From the NCBI GenBank assembly GCA_022821445.1, contig JAJEDQ010000084.1:1-48926 (forward strand): a stretch of 48,926 nucleotides of DNA, read 5' to 3'. The notes beneath the pieces were generated by a model, which saw nothing but the letters and a program-made list of their open reading frames with translations, was not told the origin of the DNA and made no database searches. How positions within the stretch are numbered: position 1 is the first letter of the stretch; each line of letters starts with the position of its first letter. The position numbers and the translations under genes were made by a program. Shown piece after piece: positions 1 through 17,963 of the stretch. The stretch comes from Acidimicrobiia bacterium (lineage in GTDB: Bacteria > Actinomycetota > Acidimicrobiia > Acidimicrobiales > Bin134).

Positions 1-434
1 TGGGCCACGGTGCCGTCGGGAGCGATGACAACCACCGCTCGGGCGGTGAGGCCGGACAGGGGGCCGTCGACCATCTCCACGCCGTAGTCGCCCAAGAATT
101 CCCGGTTGCGGAAAATGGAGCCGATGGTCACGTTCTCGATGCCCTCGGCCCCGCAGAACCGGGACCCGGCGAAAGGCAGGTCCATGGAAGCGCAGACCAT
201 GGTGGTGTTGTCGAGACTGGCGGCCCGCTCGTTGAAGGTCCGCACGCTGGCCTGGCACACCCCGGTGTCGATGCTGGGGAATATGTTGAGCACCACGCTG
301 CGGCCGGCCAGTCCCTCCAGCGTGACCGGGGCCAAGTCGCCGCCGGTCAGCGTGAACGCCGGCGCCGCCGACCCCACCGCCGGGAGGTCGCCGCCGGTGT
401 TGATTGTCGAGTCTCCGAATGTGGTCTGTCCCAT
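1..434 (-). CDS. tpx: Thiol peroxidase (Tpx-type peroxiredoxin), 3' end cut by window edge
   Basis: Two-cysteine peroxiredoxin that reduces hydroperoxides in the cytoplasm with electrons from thioredoxin. Read on the minus strand from ATG at 434, the protein opens MGQTTFGDSTINTGGDLP. It carries the peroxidatic-cysteine motif PSIDTGVCQASVRTFN about 60 residues in, and the resolving-cysteine motif RFCGAEG about 35 residues later, the spacing typical of atypical 2-Cys Tpx. The C-terminal part lies beyond base 1; about 145 residues of a usual 165 or so are present. It is divergent from the restriction-methylase gene, with 132 bp between the starts. Family assignment is firm; only the missing end is unseen. 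Confidence 0.93.
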   Translation of the reverse strand, partial: MGQTTFGDSTINTGGDLPAVGSAAPAFTLTGGDLAPVTLEGLAGRSVVLNIFPSIDTGVCQASVRTFNERAASLDNTTMVCASMDLPFAGSRFCGAEGIENVTIGSIFRNREFLGDYGVEMVDGPLSGLTARAVVVIAPDGTVA

Positions 435-461
435 AGCCGTTTTGTACCACCCCAGCGGATG

Positions 462-511
462 GGATTCGTTGCCGGGGAGGGTGATTGTGCCGGATTCGTT
501 GGCGGGAGGTC
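462..511. repeat. Imperfect 19-bp direct repeat in the tpx/methylase divergent region
   Basis: The block GGATTCGTTGCCGGGGAGG at 462-480 recurs with two changes from 492 on (GGATTCGTTGGCGGGAGG), a 30-bp period. It lies between the two divergent starts (434 and 567). It could be an operator pair or a chance duplication; no regulator is identifiable. Confidence 0.35.
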
Positions 512-554
512 TGCTTTGAGGTGGGATTGCGGCCAAGCTGTCAGAGCCCGCTCC

Positions 555-560
555 TACAAT
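555..560 (+). promoter_or_regulatory. -10 element TACAAT, likely leaderless start of the methylase gene
   Basis: TACAAT lies six bases before the GTG at 567, so the expected transcription start falls on or next to the start codon and no Shine-Dalgarno is present. No good -35 hexamer is visible. The position supports GTG 567 rather than any upstream in-frame start. Confidence 0.45.
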
Positions 561-566
561 CAGACC

Positions 567-3527
567 GTGGCCCCTGCTGAGCACCGAGACGAGAAAGCGC
601 TGAACGCGGCCATTGCCGCGGCCATCGGGCGATGCCATCCGCAGTCGGTGGTGGAGGCAGAGCGGGCCAGCAAGCTAGTCGGCTCAGCCAAGCAGCCCGA
701 TATCACGGTGGGTGCGCCGGGCCGAGAGCGAGTTCTCGTGGAGAACAAGTACGCAGGAGTTTCTCCCCGCGCTTTGGAGCAGCAATGTCTGGGACACTTC
801 GGAACGCTTTGGGCTGAGGATGATCGCCCGGTAAGGGTCGTTGTGGGGATGAGGAGTCCCGAGCGGCTTGACCAGTTCTCTGATGAGGATTTGGCACGGG
901 GCGCTTTCACCGAGATCACGTTCCAATGGGCCATGTGGTCGGCGGACGGCGATGATACCCCGGTTAGGTTCCCTGAGTCGGGATGGCTTGAGGGCAGGAT
1001 CGCCGAGCTCGCCGCATTTGTTGACCGGGCGGGGGCCGATGGCACCGATGCCAGTTCCCTGGCTGAATTAGTGCAGATGCGTCTGACTGCTGCGGCAGCT
1101 CAGGCTACTGATGGGGTGGGCACCTCCGAAGCCTTTGGAAAGGTGCTGGATCAAGAACCAGGCGAGCAAACCAACCGCATGGCGATGGCGATCTTGTTCA
1201 ACGCCGTGCTGTTCCAGTTCCATATTGCGAGACATCATCCGGAGATTCCAACGCCGTCGCAGATGATGGCCGACAACGAACTGGATCAGCTCCAGGTGCT
1301 GGAAATGTGGCAGGAGATTTTGGAGGTGAACTACTGGCCAATTTTCGGGGTAAGTCGCAAGTTGCTGAGGGCTGTGAACAGTTTCGTGGGCGCCAAACGC
1401 GCGCTGGAGATCTTGTGTCGAACCGCGGGAGGAATAGTCGACGACCCGAACTCGTCTGGCCTGGTTGGACGGCTATTCGGAGAGTTGATCGGCGATCGCA
1501 AATTCTTGGCCACCTTCTACACCCGCCCCGCGTCGGCAGCTTTGTTGGCCGAGTTGGCGGTTGAGCGCCTCGATGTGGACTGGTCCGACCCTGAGGCCAT
1601 TGCCAGGTTGCGAGTGGGTGACATGGCCTGTGGAACCGGGGCTCTGCTGACCGCGGTGTATCGCCGAATTGTCGAGCGGTACCGGGTTGAGGGCGGTGAC
1701 GACGCCGACATACACCGACCGCTCATTGAAGAAGTGATGATCGGCTGCGACATCATGGCCGCTGCCGTGCATCTCACTGCCGCCCGGCTTTCAGGAGAGC
1801 GTCCCGATATCGACTACACCAGTACCAAGACGTGGGTGATGCCCTACGGGAAGGCAGCCGATGCCGAAGGCGTTATCGGATACCGGATCGGGGCGCTAGA
1901 TCTTCTCCACTCAAACAAGCGATTTGCCCTCTGGGGGGACGGGACCATAGAGGCTGCTGCACAGGGTGAAGATGCGCTGGCTGTCGCTGATATTCCCGCA
2001 GAGTCGTTGGATATCGCCATCATGAATCCTCCGTTCACCCGGCCCACCAACCATGAGGCTGCTCACGCCGATGTGCCCAATCCGGCGTTTGCGGGGCTGG
2101 GAAATGACCCGAATGACCAGAAAGCGATGGCAGACATCCTTGCCGGAAACATTGGGCTCATCAACGGCCAGAAGGCGAGTCACGGCAACGCGGGGATCGC
2201 CTCGAATTTCATCGATTTGGCTCACGCCAAACTCAAGCCCGGCGGCGTGCTGGCCTTGATCGTGCCCGCCTCATTGGTCTCCGGCGCGGCGTGGAAAGCA
2301 GCGCGGAAACTCTTGTCTGCCCACTACCGGGACATAAACGTCATATCGATTTCTGATCACGGTGAGGAAGCGTCTGAAGGCCGCGCGTTCTCGGCGGACA
2401 CCGGAATGGCCGAAGTGATCGTTGTGGCGGTCAAACAGGTCCGTCCGGTGTCTAGTGCGGAACTCGATATCAAATACACCATGCTGAGTGAGCGACCAGA
2501 CACTCCGGTCACTGGAATCGAAGTCGCCCATGCCATCAAGGCTGACGTTGAGAATGTTGAAATGCTCATGGTTGGAAGTCACCGTGCCGGGATCAGCGCC
2601 TTTTCGCTGCTCGGCGGGGAGATGAGAGGCCAACCCATCGGGGTTGCCAGTGCTGGAGTGATGATCGCCGCTTCTGAGCTAAAAACCAGCCAGCTGATAC
2701 TGCCTCGGCATCGAGCCGTGAAGGTTCCCATTGTCCCATTGGGCCAGTTGGGTGATCGCGGTCCGGTTCACAGAGACATCTCCGGACGAACCCCTGAGGG
2801 CTCTTCTCGGGGGCCGTTCGACGTTCAGAAGCTGTCCGACCGCGCCACATTCGAGCTTTCGAGTTGGCCCATGCTCTGGTCGCACGACCACCGGGCCGAG
2901 ACCACCATGCGCGTGTTGCCATGCTCAGAGGGAATTGAGCGGCCTGGGATGAGGGAGTTCGCCATTGTGGTGTGGGAGGGCCGTCCGGACAGGGGGGAGC
3001 ATTCGATCGCTGGGGCTACTCGCTTGCACATCAACGCTGACTTTCGGGTGAACTCCCAGCCGATGGCAGCCTGTATGACCCCAGCACCGGCTATCGGCGG
3101 GCGGGCGTGGCCGTCGTTCCAGCCGACGGCAGACGATGAGATCGAAAATGAGAACTGGGAGAAGGCAATCTGCGTGTGGTTGAACAGCACTCTTGGGCTG
3201 CTCGGGCGCTGGTGGGTTTCCAACCGGCAGCAGAAGGGCCGGGCCAACCTCACGGTAACCACCATGGGCAGCATTCCCGCGTTGGACTTGAGGGCAGTCT
3301 CAGTCGAACAGGTTCAGGCACTGGCCGCGGTGTTCGACCGGTTTGAAAACAAGTCCATGCTTCCCGCCAATGAGGCTTATCGAGATGAAGTCCGCCAGGA
3401 ATTGGATCAAGCGGTGCTGGTCGGGGTGCTCGGGCTTCCCGACTCTGTCTTGGATCCTTTGACAACCTTGCGCTTGCAGTGGTGCTCGGAGCCTTCCGTT
3501 CACGGAAACAAGAAGACCCGGCCTTGA
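567..3527 (+). CDS. Fused nuclease-adenine methyltransferase, type IIG-like restriction-modification protein
   Basis: A 986-residue protein that appears to combine DNA cleavage and N6-adenine methylation. Residues 30-75 carry a PD-(D/E)XK-like nuclease core: P44-D45 followed by E59-N60-K61 (VLVENKY). After a helical linker comes the methylase: FYTRPASAALLAEL near 317, SAM-binding motif I GDMACGTGAL at 351-360, and catalytic motif IV NPPF at 487-490. The roughly 450-residue C-terminal part has the size and position of a target-recognition region. No separate specificity or restriction gene lies next to it, which points to a single-polypeptide system. The frame stays open upstream to 459, but GTG 567 begins the domain-like sequence and has a -10 element at leaderless distance. 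Specificity and activity are unknown. Confidence 0.72.
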   Translation: MAPAEHRDEKALNAAIAAAIGRCHPQSVVEAERASKLVGSAKQPDITVGAPGRERVLVENKYAGVSPRALEQQCLGHFGTLWAEDDRPVRVVVGMRSPERLDQFSDEDLARGAFTEITFQWAMWSADGDDTPVRFPESGWLEGRIAELAAFVDRAGADGTDASSLAELVQMRLTAAAAQATDGVGTSEAFGKVLDQEPGEQTNRMAMAILFNAVLFQFHIARHHPEIPTPSQMMADNELDQLQVLEMWQEILEVNYWPIFGVSRKLLRAVNSFVGAKRALEILCRTAGGIVDDPNSSGLVGRLFGELIGDRKFLATFYTRPASAALLAELAVERLDVDWSDPEAIARLRVGDMACGTGALLTAVYRRIVERYRVEGGDDADIHRPLIEEVMIGCDIMAAAVHLTAARLSGERPDIDYTSTKTWVMPYGKAADAEGVIGYRIGALDLLHSNKRFALWGDGTIEAAAQGEDALAVADIPAESLDIAIMNPPFTRPTNHEAAHADVPNPAFAGLGNDPNDQKAMADILAGNIGLINGQKASHGNAGIASNFIDLAHAKLKPGGVLALIVPASLVSGAAWKAARKLLSAHYRDINVISISDHGEEASEGRAFSADTGMAEVIVVAVKQVRPVSSAELDIKYTMLSERPDTPVTGIEVAHAIKADVENVEMLMVGSHRAGISAFSLLGGEMRGQPIGVASAGVMIAASELKTSQLILPRHRAVKVPIVPLGQLGDRGPVHRDISGRTPEGSSRGPFDVQKLSDRATFELSSWPMLWSHDHRAETTMRVLPCSEGIERPGMREFAIVVWEGRPDRGEHSIAGATRLHINADFRVNSQPMAACMTPAPAIGGRAWPSFQPTADDEIENENWEKAICVWLNSTLGLLGRWWVSNRQQKGRANLTVTTMGSIPALDLRAVSVEQVQALAAVFDRFENKSMLPANEAYRDEVRQELDQAVLVGVLGLPDSVLDPLTTLRLQWCSEPSVHGNKKTRP

Positions 3528-3540
3528 ATCGGCAACTCAG

Positions 3541-4410
3541 CTAGCAGAGCCCCAGTCGAGCGGCGCGGACGAGGTTTTGTCGGGCGGTTTGTAGGTGGGC
3601 TTGGTCGATTAGGCGGGCTTCGTAGCGGAAGGCGCCGATGCCTTGGGCCTCGTGCTCCGCGACGGCGGCGATGAGGCGGTGCCAGGCGTCGATCTCCTCG
3701 GGGGCGGGGGAGAAGATCTGGTTGACGATCGGGATGTGGGTGGGGTGGATGATCATCATTCCCTCGTAGCCGAGTTGGCGGGTTTGGGCGGAGAACTGAG
3801 CAAGGCCGTCGAGGTCGTCGACGGCGCCCCACAGGCCGGACAGCGGGTTGGGCACTCCGGCGGCCCGCACGTCGATCAGCACCTTTTGGCGCAAGTACAG
3901 GGTTTCGGTGCCTTCAGGAGTCCACTGGAATCCCACCGAGCGTCCCAGATCGCCGTGTCGGCCGGTGGCCCCGCCCATGTAGGCCACCCGACCGGAGGCG
4001 GTGGCCAGCTCGTAGGCCTGGCGCACGGCCGAGGCGGTCTCCACCAGGGGCATGATGAGGGTGCTGGTTCCGTCGAGGGCATCGTGGGTGATGGACACCT
4101 CGTCAGGATGGGCGACCTGAGGAAGCATCACCGCGGTGAGCGAGGGGTGAAGGCACGCCTCAATATCGGGTGCGAAATCGTCGGTGCCCACAGCGGAGGC
4201 CCTCACGAACACTGCGGGCTGATCAGGGTTGTGCGATTCCAGCGCCTGGGCGACGTTGGCCCGGGCCTCAGCGGCGGTGCCCCGGGTAATGGCGCTCTCC
4301 AGGTCGAACACCACCCCGTCGGCCTCTGAGGCCAGCGCCTTTTGCATTCGATCTGGCCGGTTGGCGGGAACGAACAACAGACTGCGAATTGGTGGCGGAT
4401 CAGGCAGCAT
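3541..4410 (-). CDS. CitE-like HpcH/HpaI aldolase/citrate lyase beta-family protein
   Basis: A 289-residue TIM-barrel lyase of the CitE/malyl-CoA lyase family, which cleaves or hydrolyses C-C-bonded acyl-CoA esters such as citryl- or malyl-CoA. The N-terminus shows SLLFVPANRPDRMQKAL and VVFDLESAI, corresponding to the family's FVPG.RP...KA and DLEDAV signatures. LVETASAV supplies the metal/substrate glutamate, and HGDLG sits where the family has its second metal acidic residue. DLES in place of DLED is a small deviation. It starts 8 bp after the serB stop on the same strand, so co-transcription with serB is likely. The true substrate is not predictable. Confidence 0.75.
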   Translation of the reverse strand: MLPDPPPIRSLLFVPANRPDRMQKALASEADGVVFDLESAITRGTAAEARANVAQALESHNPDQPAVFVRASAVGTDDFAPDIEACLHPSLTAVMLPQVAHPDEVSITHDALDGTSTLIMPLVETASAVRQAYELATASGRVAYMGGATGRHGDLGRSVGFQWTPEGTETLYLRQKVLIDVRAAGVPNPLSGLWGAVDDLDGLAQFSAQTRQLGYEGMMIIHPTHIPIVNQIFSPAPEEIDAWHRLIAAVAEHEAQGIGAFRYEARLIDQAHLQTARQNLVRAARLGLC

Positions 4411-4418
4411 GGGCCGGG

Positions 4419-5588
4419 TCAGATCCCCTCGGCTTCTACCTCTTCGCGGCTGACGCCCAACACGAACAGCACGGCGTCGAGGTAGGGGACGCTCACCGCG
4501 GTCTCCACGGCCTGGCGGACTTTGGGCTTGGCGTTGAAGGCGATGCCCAGCCCGGCCGCGGTGAGCATGTCGATATCGTTGGCGCCGTCGCCCACCGCGA
4601 CCACCTGCTCGGAAGACACCCCCTCGGCGGCGGCGATCTCGTGGAGAATCTCAGCTTTGCGACCCCGGTCCACGATCGGACCCTCCAGGTTCCCGGTGAG
4701 CTTGCCGTCGACCATTTCCAGCGTGTTGGCGTAGGCGTAGTCGAGATCGAAATCCTTCTTCAGCCGATTGCAGAACCGGGTGAAGCCGCCGCTCACGATG
4801 GCAATGGTGAAGCCCAGCCGTTGAAGGGTGGTGAGGAAAGTGCGGGCGCCGGGGGTGAGAGTGACCTGATCCCATACCCGCTCCAAGGCAGGCTCGTCCA
4901 ACCCGGCCAGCAGGCGAACCCGGTCTCGCAGGGCGGTCTCGAAGTCGATCTCCCCCCGCATGGCCTGCTCAGTCAGCTTCTGACACACCTCCACGCAACC
5001 CGCCTCGGCGGCCAGCAGGTCGATCATCTCATCTTGAATGAGGGTGGAGTCCACATCGAGCAGGGCCACCCGTTTGGCCCGCCGGGCCAGACCCTCCCGC
5101 TGGACGGCCACATCGAATTCGGGGTTGGCCCCGGCTACTGATAGGAGGTTGCGCCGGATGGCGTCAGCGTCGCCTCCCTCCACGAGCAATTCGTAGCTGT
5201 AGATGGGATAACGGGATAGGCGCACAATGCGGTTGATGTTGCCGCCTCCCTCGGCTATGGCCGTGGCGGTGGTGGCCAACATCGCCGGGGTCAGCTCCCG
5301 GCCCAGCACAGTGACGGCGTAGGCGCCGCCATGGGCGGTGGGGGTGGGATCGACCACGTCGAACTCCACGGCGACCTTCTGCTCCCAGCCGAAAAGCAGC
5401 AGGTCTTTGAGCAGGTCTTGACCGCGAGGAACCTCCATCACGATGCCCAGGGTGAGCTGGCGGCGGATGACCACATGCTCCACGTCTTGGATTTGGGCCC
5501 CGCCGGCGGTCAGCACGTTGAGCAGAGCGGCGAACAGCCCGGGGCGGTCGGGTCCGGAGACTCGGAGCAGGATTACCTGGAAGGCCAC
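4419..5588 (-). CDS. serB: Phosphoserine phosphatase with N-terminal ACT regulatory region
   Basis: Last step of serine biosynthesis, hydrolysing phosphoserine in the cytoplasm. The 389-residue protein has two ACT-like segments (about 1-80 and 90-165, starting VILLRVSGPDRPGLFAALL and AVTVLGRELTPAMLA), then a HAD domain. The HAD domain shows nucleophile motif I DVDSTLIQDE, motif II SGGFT and motif III/IV GDGANDIDML. The length matches the two-ACT SerB type found in mycobacteria. The start is GTG at 5588 with no strong Shine-Dalgarno. It lies 35 bp downstream of rpsJ, where rplC would normally be. Confidence 0.95.
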   Translation of the reverse strand: MAFQVILLRVSGPDRPGLFAALLNVLTAGGAQIQDVEHVVIRRQLTLGIVMEVPRGQDLLKDLLLFGWEQKVAVEFDVVDPTPTAHGGAYAVTVLGRELTPAMLATTATAIAEGGGNINRIVRLSRYPIYSYELLVEGGDADAIRRNLLSVAGANPEFDVAVQREGLARRAKRVALLDVDSTLIQDEMIDLLAAEAGCVEVCQKLTEQAMRGEIDFETALRDRVRLLAGLDEPALERVWDQVTLTPGARTFLTTLQRLGFTIAIVSGGFTRFCNRLKKDFDLDYAYANTLEMVDGKLTGNLEGPIVDRGRKAEILHEIAAAEGVSSEQVVAVGDGANDIDMLTAAGLGIAFNAKPKVRQAVETAVSVPYLDAVLFVLGVSREEVEAEGI

Positions 5589-5623
5589 ACCACTATGAGT
5601 CGGTCAGCCGTCCAGGCCGAAAC

Positions 5624-5944
5624 TCAGCCGTGCTGGAGCTTGATCTCGATGTCGACGCCCGCGGGCAGGTCCAGCCTCTGGAGGGAGTCCACGGTCTTGG
5701 GACCGGGATCCACGATGTCGAGCAAGCGCTTGTGGATGCGGATCTCGAAGTGCTCGCGGCTGTCCTTGTCTTTGTGGGGCGACCGGATCACGGTGAAGCG
5801 GTGCTTTTCGGTGGGCAGCGGAACAGGTCCCCGCAGATCGGCCTGAGTTCGCTTGACCGTCTCCACGATCTTCTTCGTGGACTGGTCGATGATCTCGTGA
5901 TCGTAGGCCTTCAGCCGAATGCGGATCTTCTGTCCTGCCGCCAT
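5624..5944 (-). CDS. rpsJ: 30S ribosomal protein S10
   Basis: S10, a 30S head protein that is also the NusE antitermination partner of NusG/NusB. It is 106 residues from ATG 5944 ([18 protein letters not shown]). Family hallmarks are [14 protein letters not shown] and the C-terminal DIEIKLQ. The frame is open further upstream into tuf, but this start is the homologous one and lies 5 bp after the tuf stop. The usual rplC-rplD-rplW continuation of the S10 operon is absent: serB follows after 35 bp. Confidence 0.97.
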   Translation of the reverse strand: MAAGQKIRIRLKAYDHEIIDQSTKKIVETVKRTQADLRGPVPLPTEKHRFTVIRSPHKDKDSREHFEIRIHKRLLDIVDPGPKTVDSLQRLDLPAGVDIEIKLQHG

Positions 5945-5949
5945 GAGAG

Positions 5950-7140
<1,191 letters not shown>

Positions 7141-7177
7141 TTTTCATCCTCCGAAAACGGGCTCTTTTGCCCCTGAA

Positions 7178-9256
7178 TTATTCGCCCCGAATGCGGGCGA
7201 CGATCTCCTCTTGCACCTTTGCAGGCGCCTGCCGGTAGGTGTCGAACTGCATGGTGTGCGTTGCACGCCCCTGTGTTCGCGACCGGAGTTCGGTAGCGTA
7301 CCCGAACATTTCCGATAGTGGCACATGGGCCTTGACAATTTGTTCACGGCCCCGCTGCTCCATGCTGTCGATCTTGCCCCGTCGACCGTTCAAGTCGCCG
7401 ATCACATCGCCCATGTACTCCTCGGGGGTCACCACATCGACGGCCATGATCGGTTCCAGCATGACGGGCTTGGCCTGGCGGGAGGCCTCGCGGAAGGCGG
7501 CGGTGGCCGCGATCTTGAAGGCCATATCTGAGGAGTCCACGTCGTGGTGCTTGCCGTCGGTGAGGGTTACCTTGAGATCGACCACCGGGAAACCGGCCAG
7601 AGGCCCGGTGGTCATGGCGTCTTGCATACCGCTGTCCACGGCCGGGATGTACTCCTTGGGGATGCGACCGCCACTGACCTCGCTGGCGAACTCGTAGCCC
7701 TTGCCGGGGTCGTTCGGCTCCAGGTTGAAGGTGATCTCGGCGTACTGGCCCGAGCCGCCGGTCTGCTTCTTGTGGGTATAGGTGAACTTGGATACCGCCA
7801 CGGAGACGGTCTCCCGGTAGGCCACCTGGGGCTTGCCCACCGAGGCGTCCACGTTGAATTCCCGCAGCATCCGCTCTACCAGCACCTCGAGGTGCAGCTC
7901 GCCCATACCGGCGATGAGGGTTTGCGCGGTTTCCTCGTCGGTGCGGACCTGGAAAGTGGGGTCCTCCTCGGCCAGGGCCGACATGGCCTTGCCCAGCTTG
8001 TCCTGGTCGGCTTTGGTCCGGGGTTCCACCGCCACCTGGATCACCGGGTCGGGGAAGTCCATCTGCTCCAGCTCGATGGGATGGTTGGGGTGGGTCAGGG
8101 TGTCGCCGGTGCGCACGTCCTTGAGGCCGATACCGGCCACGATGTCGCCGGCCCGGACGACGTCGAGGTCTTCCCGGTCGTTGGCGTGCATCTCCAGGAT
8201 GCGCCCTATCCGCTCCTTGCGTCCGGTGCGGGGGTTGACCGCCTGACCGCCCTTTTCCAGCTGGCCGCTGTACACCCGGAAGTAGGTGAGCTTGCCCACG
8301 TGGGGGTCGCTCATGATCTTGAATGCCAACGCGCTGAACGGGGCCTCGTCATCGGTGGGCCGTTCGCACTCTTCCCCCTTGTGGGTGCCCTTGACCGCGG
8401 GGACGTCCAGAGGAGAGGGGAGGTATTCGATGATCGCGTCCAGCAGCGGCTGCACGCCCTTGTTCTTGAAGGCCGACCCGCACAGCACCGGCACGATGTC
8501 CAGCGACAGGGTGCAGGTTCGCAGCGACGCCCGCAGATCGGCGGGCGTGATCGAGTCCTCGTCTTCGATGTACTTCTCCAACAGGTTCTCGTCGAACTGG
8601 GTGAGCAGGTCGATGAGCTCGAGGCGAGCCTCCTCGGCTTTGTCCTTGAGATCGTCGGGGATTTCGGTGACATCCCAGGTCGCGCCCAAGTCGTCGCCCC
8701 GCCACACCAGACCATGCATCTCCACCAGGTCGACCACGCCGAGCAGGTCGGCTTCGATCCCGATGGGAAGCTGCACTATGGCGGTATTGGCCCGCAGCCG
8801 CTCGGTAATGGTGAGCACGGCGCGCTCGAAGTTGGCGCCGGTGCGGTCGAGCTTGTTGATGAAGCAGATCCGGGGGACGCCGTACTTGTTAGCCTGGCGC
8901 CACACCGTTTCCGACTGGGGCTCCACCCCGGCCACACCGTCGAACAGGGCCACCGCGCCGTCCAGCACCCGCAGGGAGCGTTCCACCTCCATGGTGAAAT
9001 CCACATGGCCGGGGGTGTCGATGATGTTGATCCGGTGCCCGGCCCACTCCGCAGTGGTGGCGGCCGAGGTGATGGTGATGCCCCGCTCTTGTTCTTGCTC
9101 CATCCAGTCCATGGTGGCGGCGCCGTCGTGGACCTCCCCGAGTTTGTAGGCCTTGCCGGTGTAGTAGAGGATGCGCTCGGTACACGTGGTTTTGCCCGCG
9201 TCAATGTGGGCCATGATGCCAATGTTGCGGGTCTTTTCCAACGGGTGACGAGACAT
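7178..9256 (-). CDS. fusA: Elongation factor G
   Basis: Translocase GTPase, 692 residues. G1 is [20 protein letters not shown]3 [16 protein letters not shown] and G4 NKLDRTG; domains II to V follow in normal order, ending [19 protein letters not shown]. Its start is 22 bp after the rpsG stop and tuf follows 37 bp downstream, consistent with one str operon transcript. Confidence 0.98.
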   Translation of the reverse strand: MSRHPLEKTRNIGIMAHIDAGKTTCTERILYYTGKAYKLGEVHDGAATMDWMEQEQERGITITSAATTAEWAGHRINIIDTPGHVDFTMEVERSLRVLDGAVALFDGVAGVEPQSETVWRQANKYGVPRICFINKLDRTGANFERAVLTITERLRANTAIVQLPIGIEADLLGVVDLVEMHGLVWRGDDLGATWDVTEIPDDLKDKAEEARLELIDLLTQFDENLLEKYIEDEDSITPADLRASLRTCTLSLDIVPVLCGSAFKNKGVQPLLDAIIEYLPSPLDVPAVKGTHKGEECERPTDDEAPFSALAFKIMSDPHVGKLTYFRVYSGQLEKGGQAVNPRTGRKERIGRILEMHANDREDLDVVRAGDIVAGIGLKDVRTGDTLTHPNHPIELEQMDFPDPVIQVAVEPRTKADQDKLGKAMSALAEEDPTFQVRTDEETAQTLIAGMGELHLEVLVERMLREFNVDASVGKPQVAYRETVSVAVSKFTYTHKKQTGGSGQYAEITFNLEPNDPGKGYEFASEVSGGRIPKEYIPAVDSGMQDAMTTGPLAGFPVVDLKVTLTDGKHHDVDSSDMAFKIAATAAFREASRQAKPVMLEPIMAVDVVTPEEYMGDVIGDLNGRRGKIDSMEQRGREQIVKAHVPLSEMFGYATELRSRTQGRATHTMQFDTYRQAPAKVQEEIVARIRGE

Positions 9257-9278
9257 GTCGCTCAGGGGGTAAAGCCGC

Positions 9279-9749
9279 TTACCAGCGGTAATGGGCGAAG
9301 GCCCGGTTCGACTCTGCCATCTTGTGCAAGTCGTCGCGCCGTTTCACCGACGCACCCAGGCCATTGGAGGCATCCAGGATTTCGTTGGCCAACCGATCCA
9401 TCATCGTGCGCTCACGCCGCTCTCGGGCGTGGTTGACGATCCATCGGATAGCCAGGGTGTTCGCCCGTCGAGGGCGAACGTCCACGGGGACTTGATAGGT
9501 GGCGCCGCCTACTCGGCGGCTGCGCACCTCAAGTTGGGGCCGCACGTTGTCCACGGCTCGCTTCAGGGTGCCCAGCGGCTCGGCGCTGGTCTTCTCCTCC
9601 ACGATGTCGAGTGCGCCGTACACAATTCGCTCTGCGGTGGAGCGCTTGCCCCGCTGCAGGATCTTGTTGACGAACTGGGTGACGAGCAAAGAGTCGTAGA
9701 CCGGGTCGTTGGGAAGGTCGCGTCGCCCCGCCGGGCCCTTGCGCGGCAT
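9279..9749 (-). CDS. rpsG: 30S ribosomal protein S7
   Basis: Primary 16S rRNA-binding protein of the 30S head; 156 residues, standard length. It opens [18 protein letters not shown] and ends NRAFAHYRW, the conserved actinobacterial C-terminus. It lies between rpsL (42 bp gap) and fusA (22 bp gap) in the str operon. Confidence 0.98.
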   Translation of the reverse strand: MPRKGPAGRRDLPNDPVYDSLLVTQFVNKILQRGKRSTAERIVYGALDIVEEKTSAEPLGTLKRAVDNVRPQLEVRSRRVGGATYQVPVDVRPRRANTLAIRWIVNHARERRERTMMDRLANEILDASNGLGASVKRRDDLHKMAESNRAFAHYRW

Positions 9750-9791
9750 GACTAGGCCTCTCCCTCAGTGCCGTAGGAATCGCCGAACACC

Positions 9792-10163
9792 TTATGCGTC
9801 CTTCTTGGCGCCGTAGCGGCTGCGGGCCTGACGGCGGTCGGTGACTCCCGACGTGTCGAGGGTGCCGCGGATGATCTTGTAGCGGACGCCGGGCAGGTCG
9901 CGAACTCGACCGCCGCGCACCAGCACGATGGAGTGCTCCTGGAGGTTGTGCCCCTCTCCGGGAATGTAGGCGGTGACCTCCATTCCGCTGGTCAAGCGGA
10001 CGCGGGCCACTCGCCGGAGTGCGGAGTTCGGCTTCTTCGGGGTTGTTGTGTAAACCCGGGTGCAGACCCCCCGTCGCTGGGGCGCGCCCTTGAGAGCCGG
10101 CGTCTTCTCCTTGCGGAATTTGGACTGGCGACCTTTGCGCACCAGCTGCTGAATTGTGGGCAC
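9792..10163 (-). CDS. rpsL: 30S ribosomal protein S12, with Arg at position 88
   Basis: S12 of the decoding centre; 123 residues from GTG 10163 ([11 protein letters not shown]), with AGGAAG at Shine-Dalgarno distance. The open frame extends nine codons further upstream, but the homologous start is this GTG. Lys43 is conserved ([11 protein letters not shown]). Position 88 is arginine ([13 protein letters not shown]; codon CGC at 9900-9902) where nearly all bacteria have lysine. Substitutions here, including to arginine, are classical streptomycin-resistance changes in E. coli (numbered K87 without Met) and in M. tuberculosis. The gene lies 66 bp downstream of rpoC. Confidence 0.97.
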   Translation of the reverse strand: MPTIQQLVRKGRQSKFRKEKTPALKGAPQRRGVCTRVYTTTPKKPNSALRRVARVRLTSGMEVTAYIPGEGHNLQEHSIVLVRGGRVRDLPGVRYKIIRGTLDTSGVTDRRQARSRYGAKKDA

Positions 10164-10229
10164 ACCACTTCCTAGGGCTGATTGGAACAAGATTGAGGGC
10201 GCAGCAAAGGCCGCGCTCCAAGTTTAAGT

Positions 10230-17741
<7,512 letters not shown>

Positions 17742-17888
17742 GGTGAGCTCCTGAGGTGGTGTGGTGGATGGGCAACGCCGGTGTGCTGCCTGAATCCCTG
17801 AACGTCAACGGGACGACGGAATCCTGTAAACGCGGCCGCGACAAGAGAGAAGGCGTGGCCGGGGAGACAAGCGAGCGGGTATCAAGGA

Positions 17889-17917
17889 ATGATACGCGGC
17901 GCGGGCATGGTTTACAA
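17889..17917 (-). promoter_or_regulatory. Internal sigma70-type promoter for rpoBC
   Basis: On the minus strand TTGTAA (17912-17917) and TATCAT (17889-17894) are separated by exactly 17 bases, giving a near-consensus promoter in the rplL-rpoB gap. It would start transcription about 140 bases before the rpoB TTG, allowing rpoBC expression apart from the ribosomal genes. Confidence 0.6.
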
Positions 17918-17921
17918 GCCA

Positions 17922-17963
17922 AGCCCGACATGATTTTGCTGGTGACTGGGCTGTTGTCGGGCT
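17922..17963 (-). other. Hairpin overlapping the rplL stop codon (attenuator or processing site)
   Basis: AGCCCGACA and its exact complement (17922-17930 and 17955-17963) form a 9-bp stem with a 24-base loop that begins inside the rplL stop codon. No U-tract follows, so it is not a standard intrinsic terminator. Its place matches the rplL-rpoB attenuator/RNase III region known in E. coli; function here is inferred. Confidence 0.45.
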
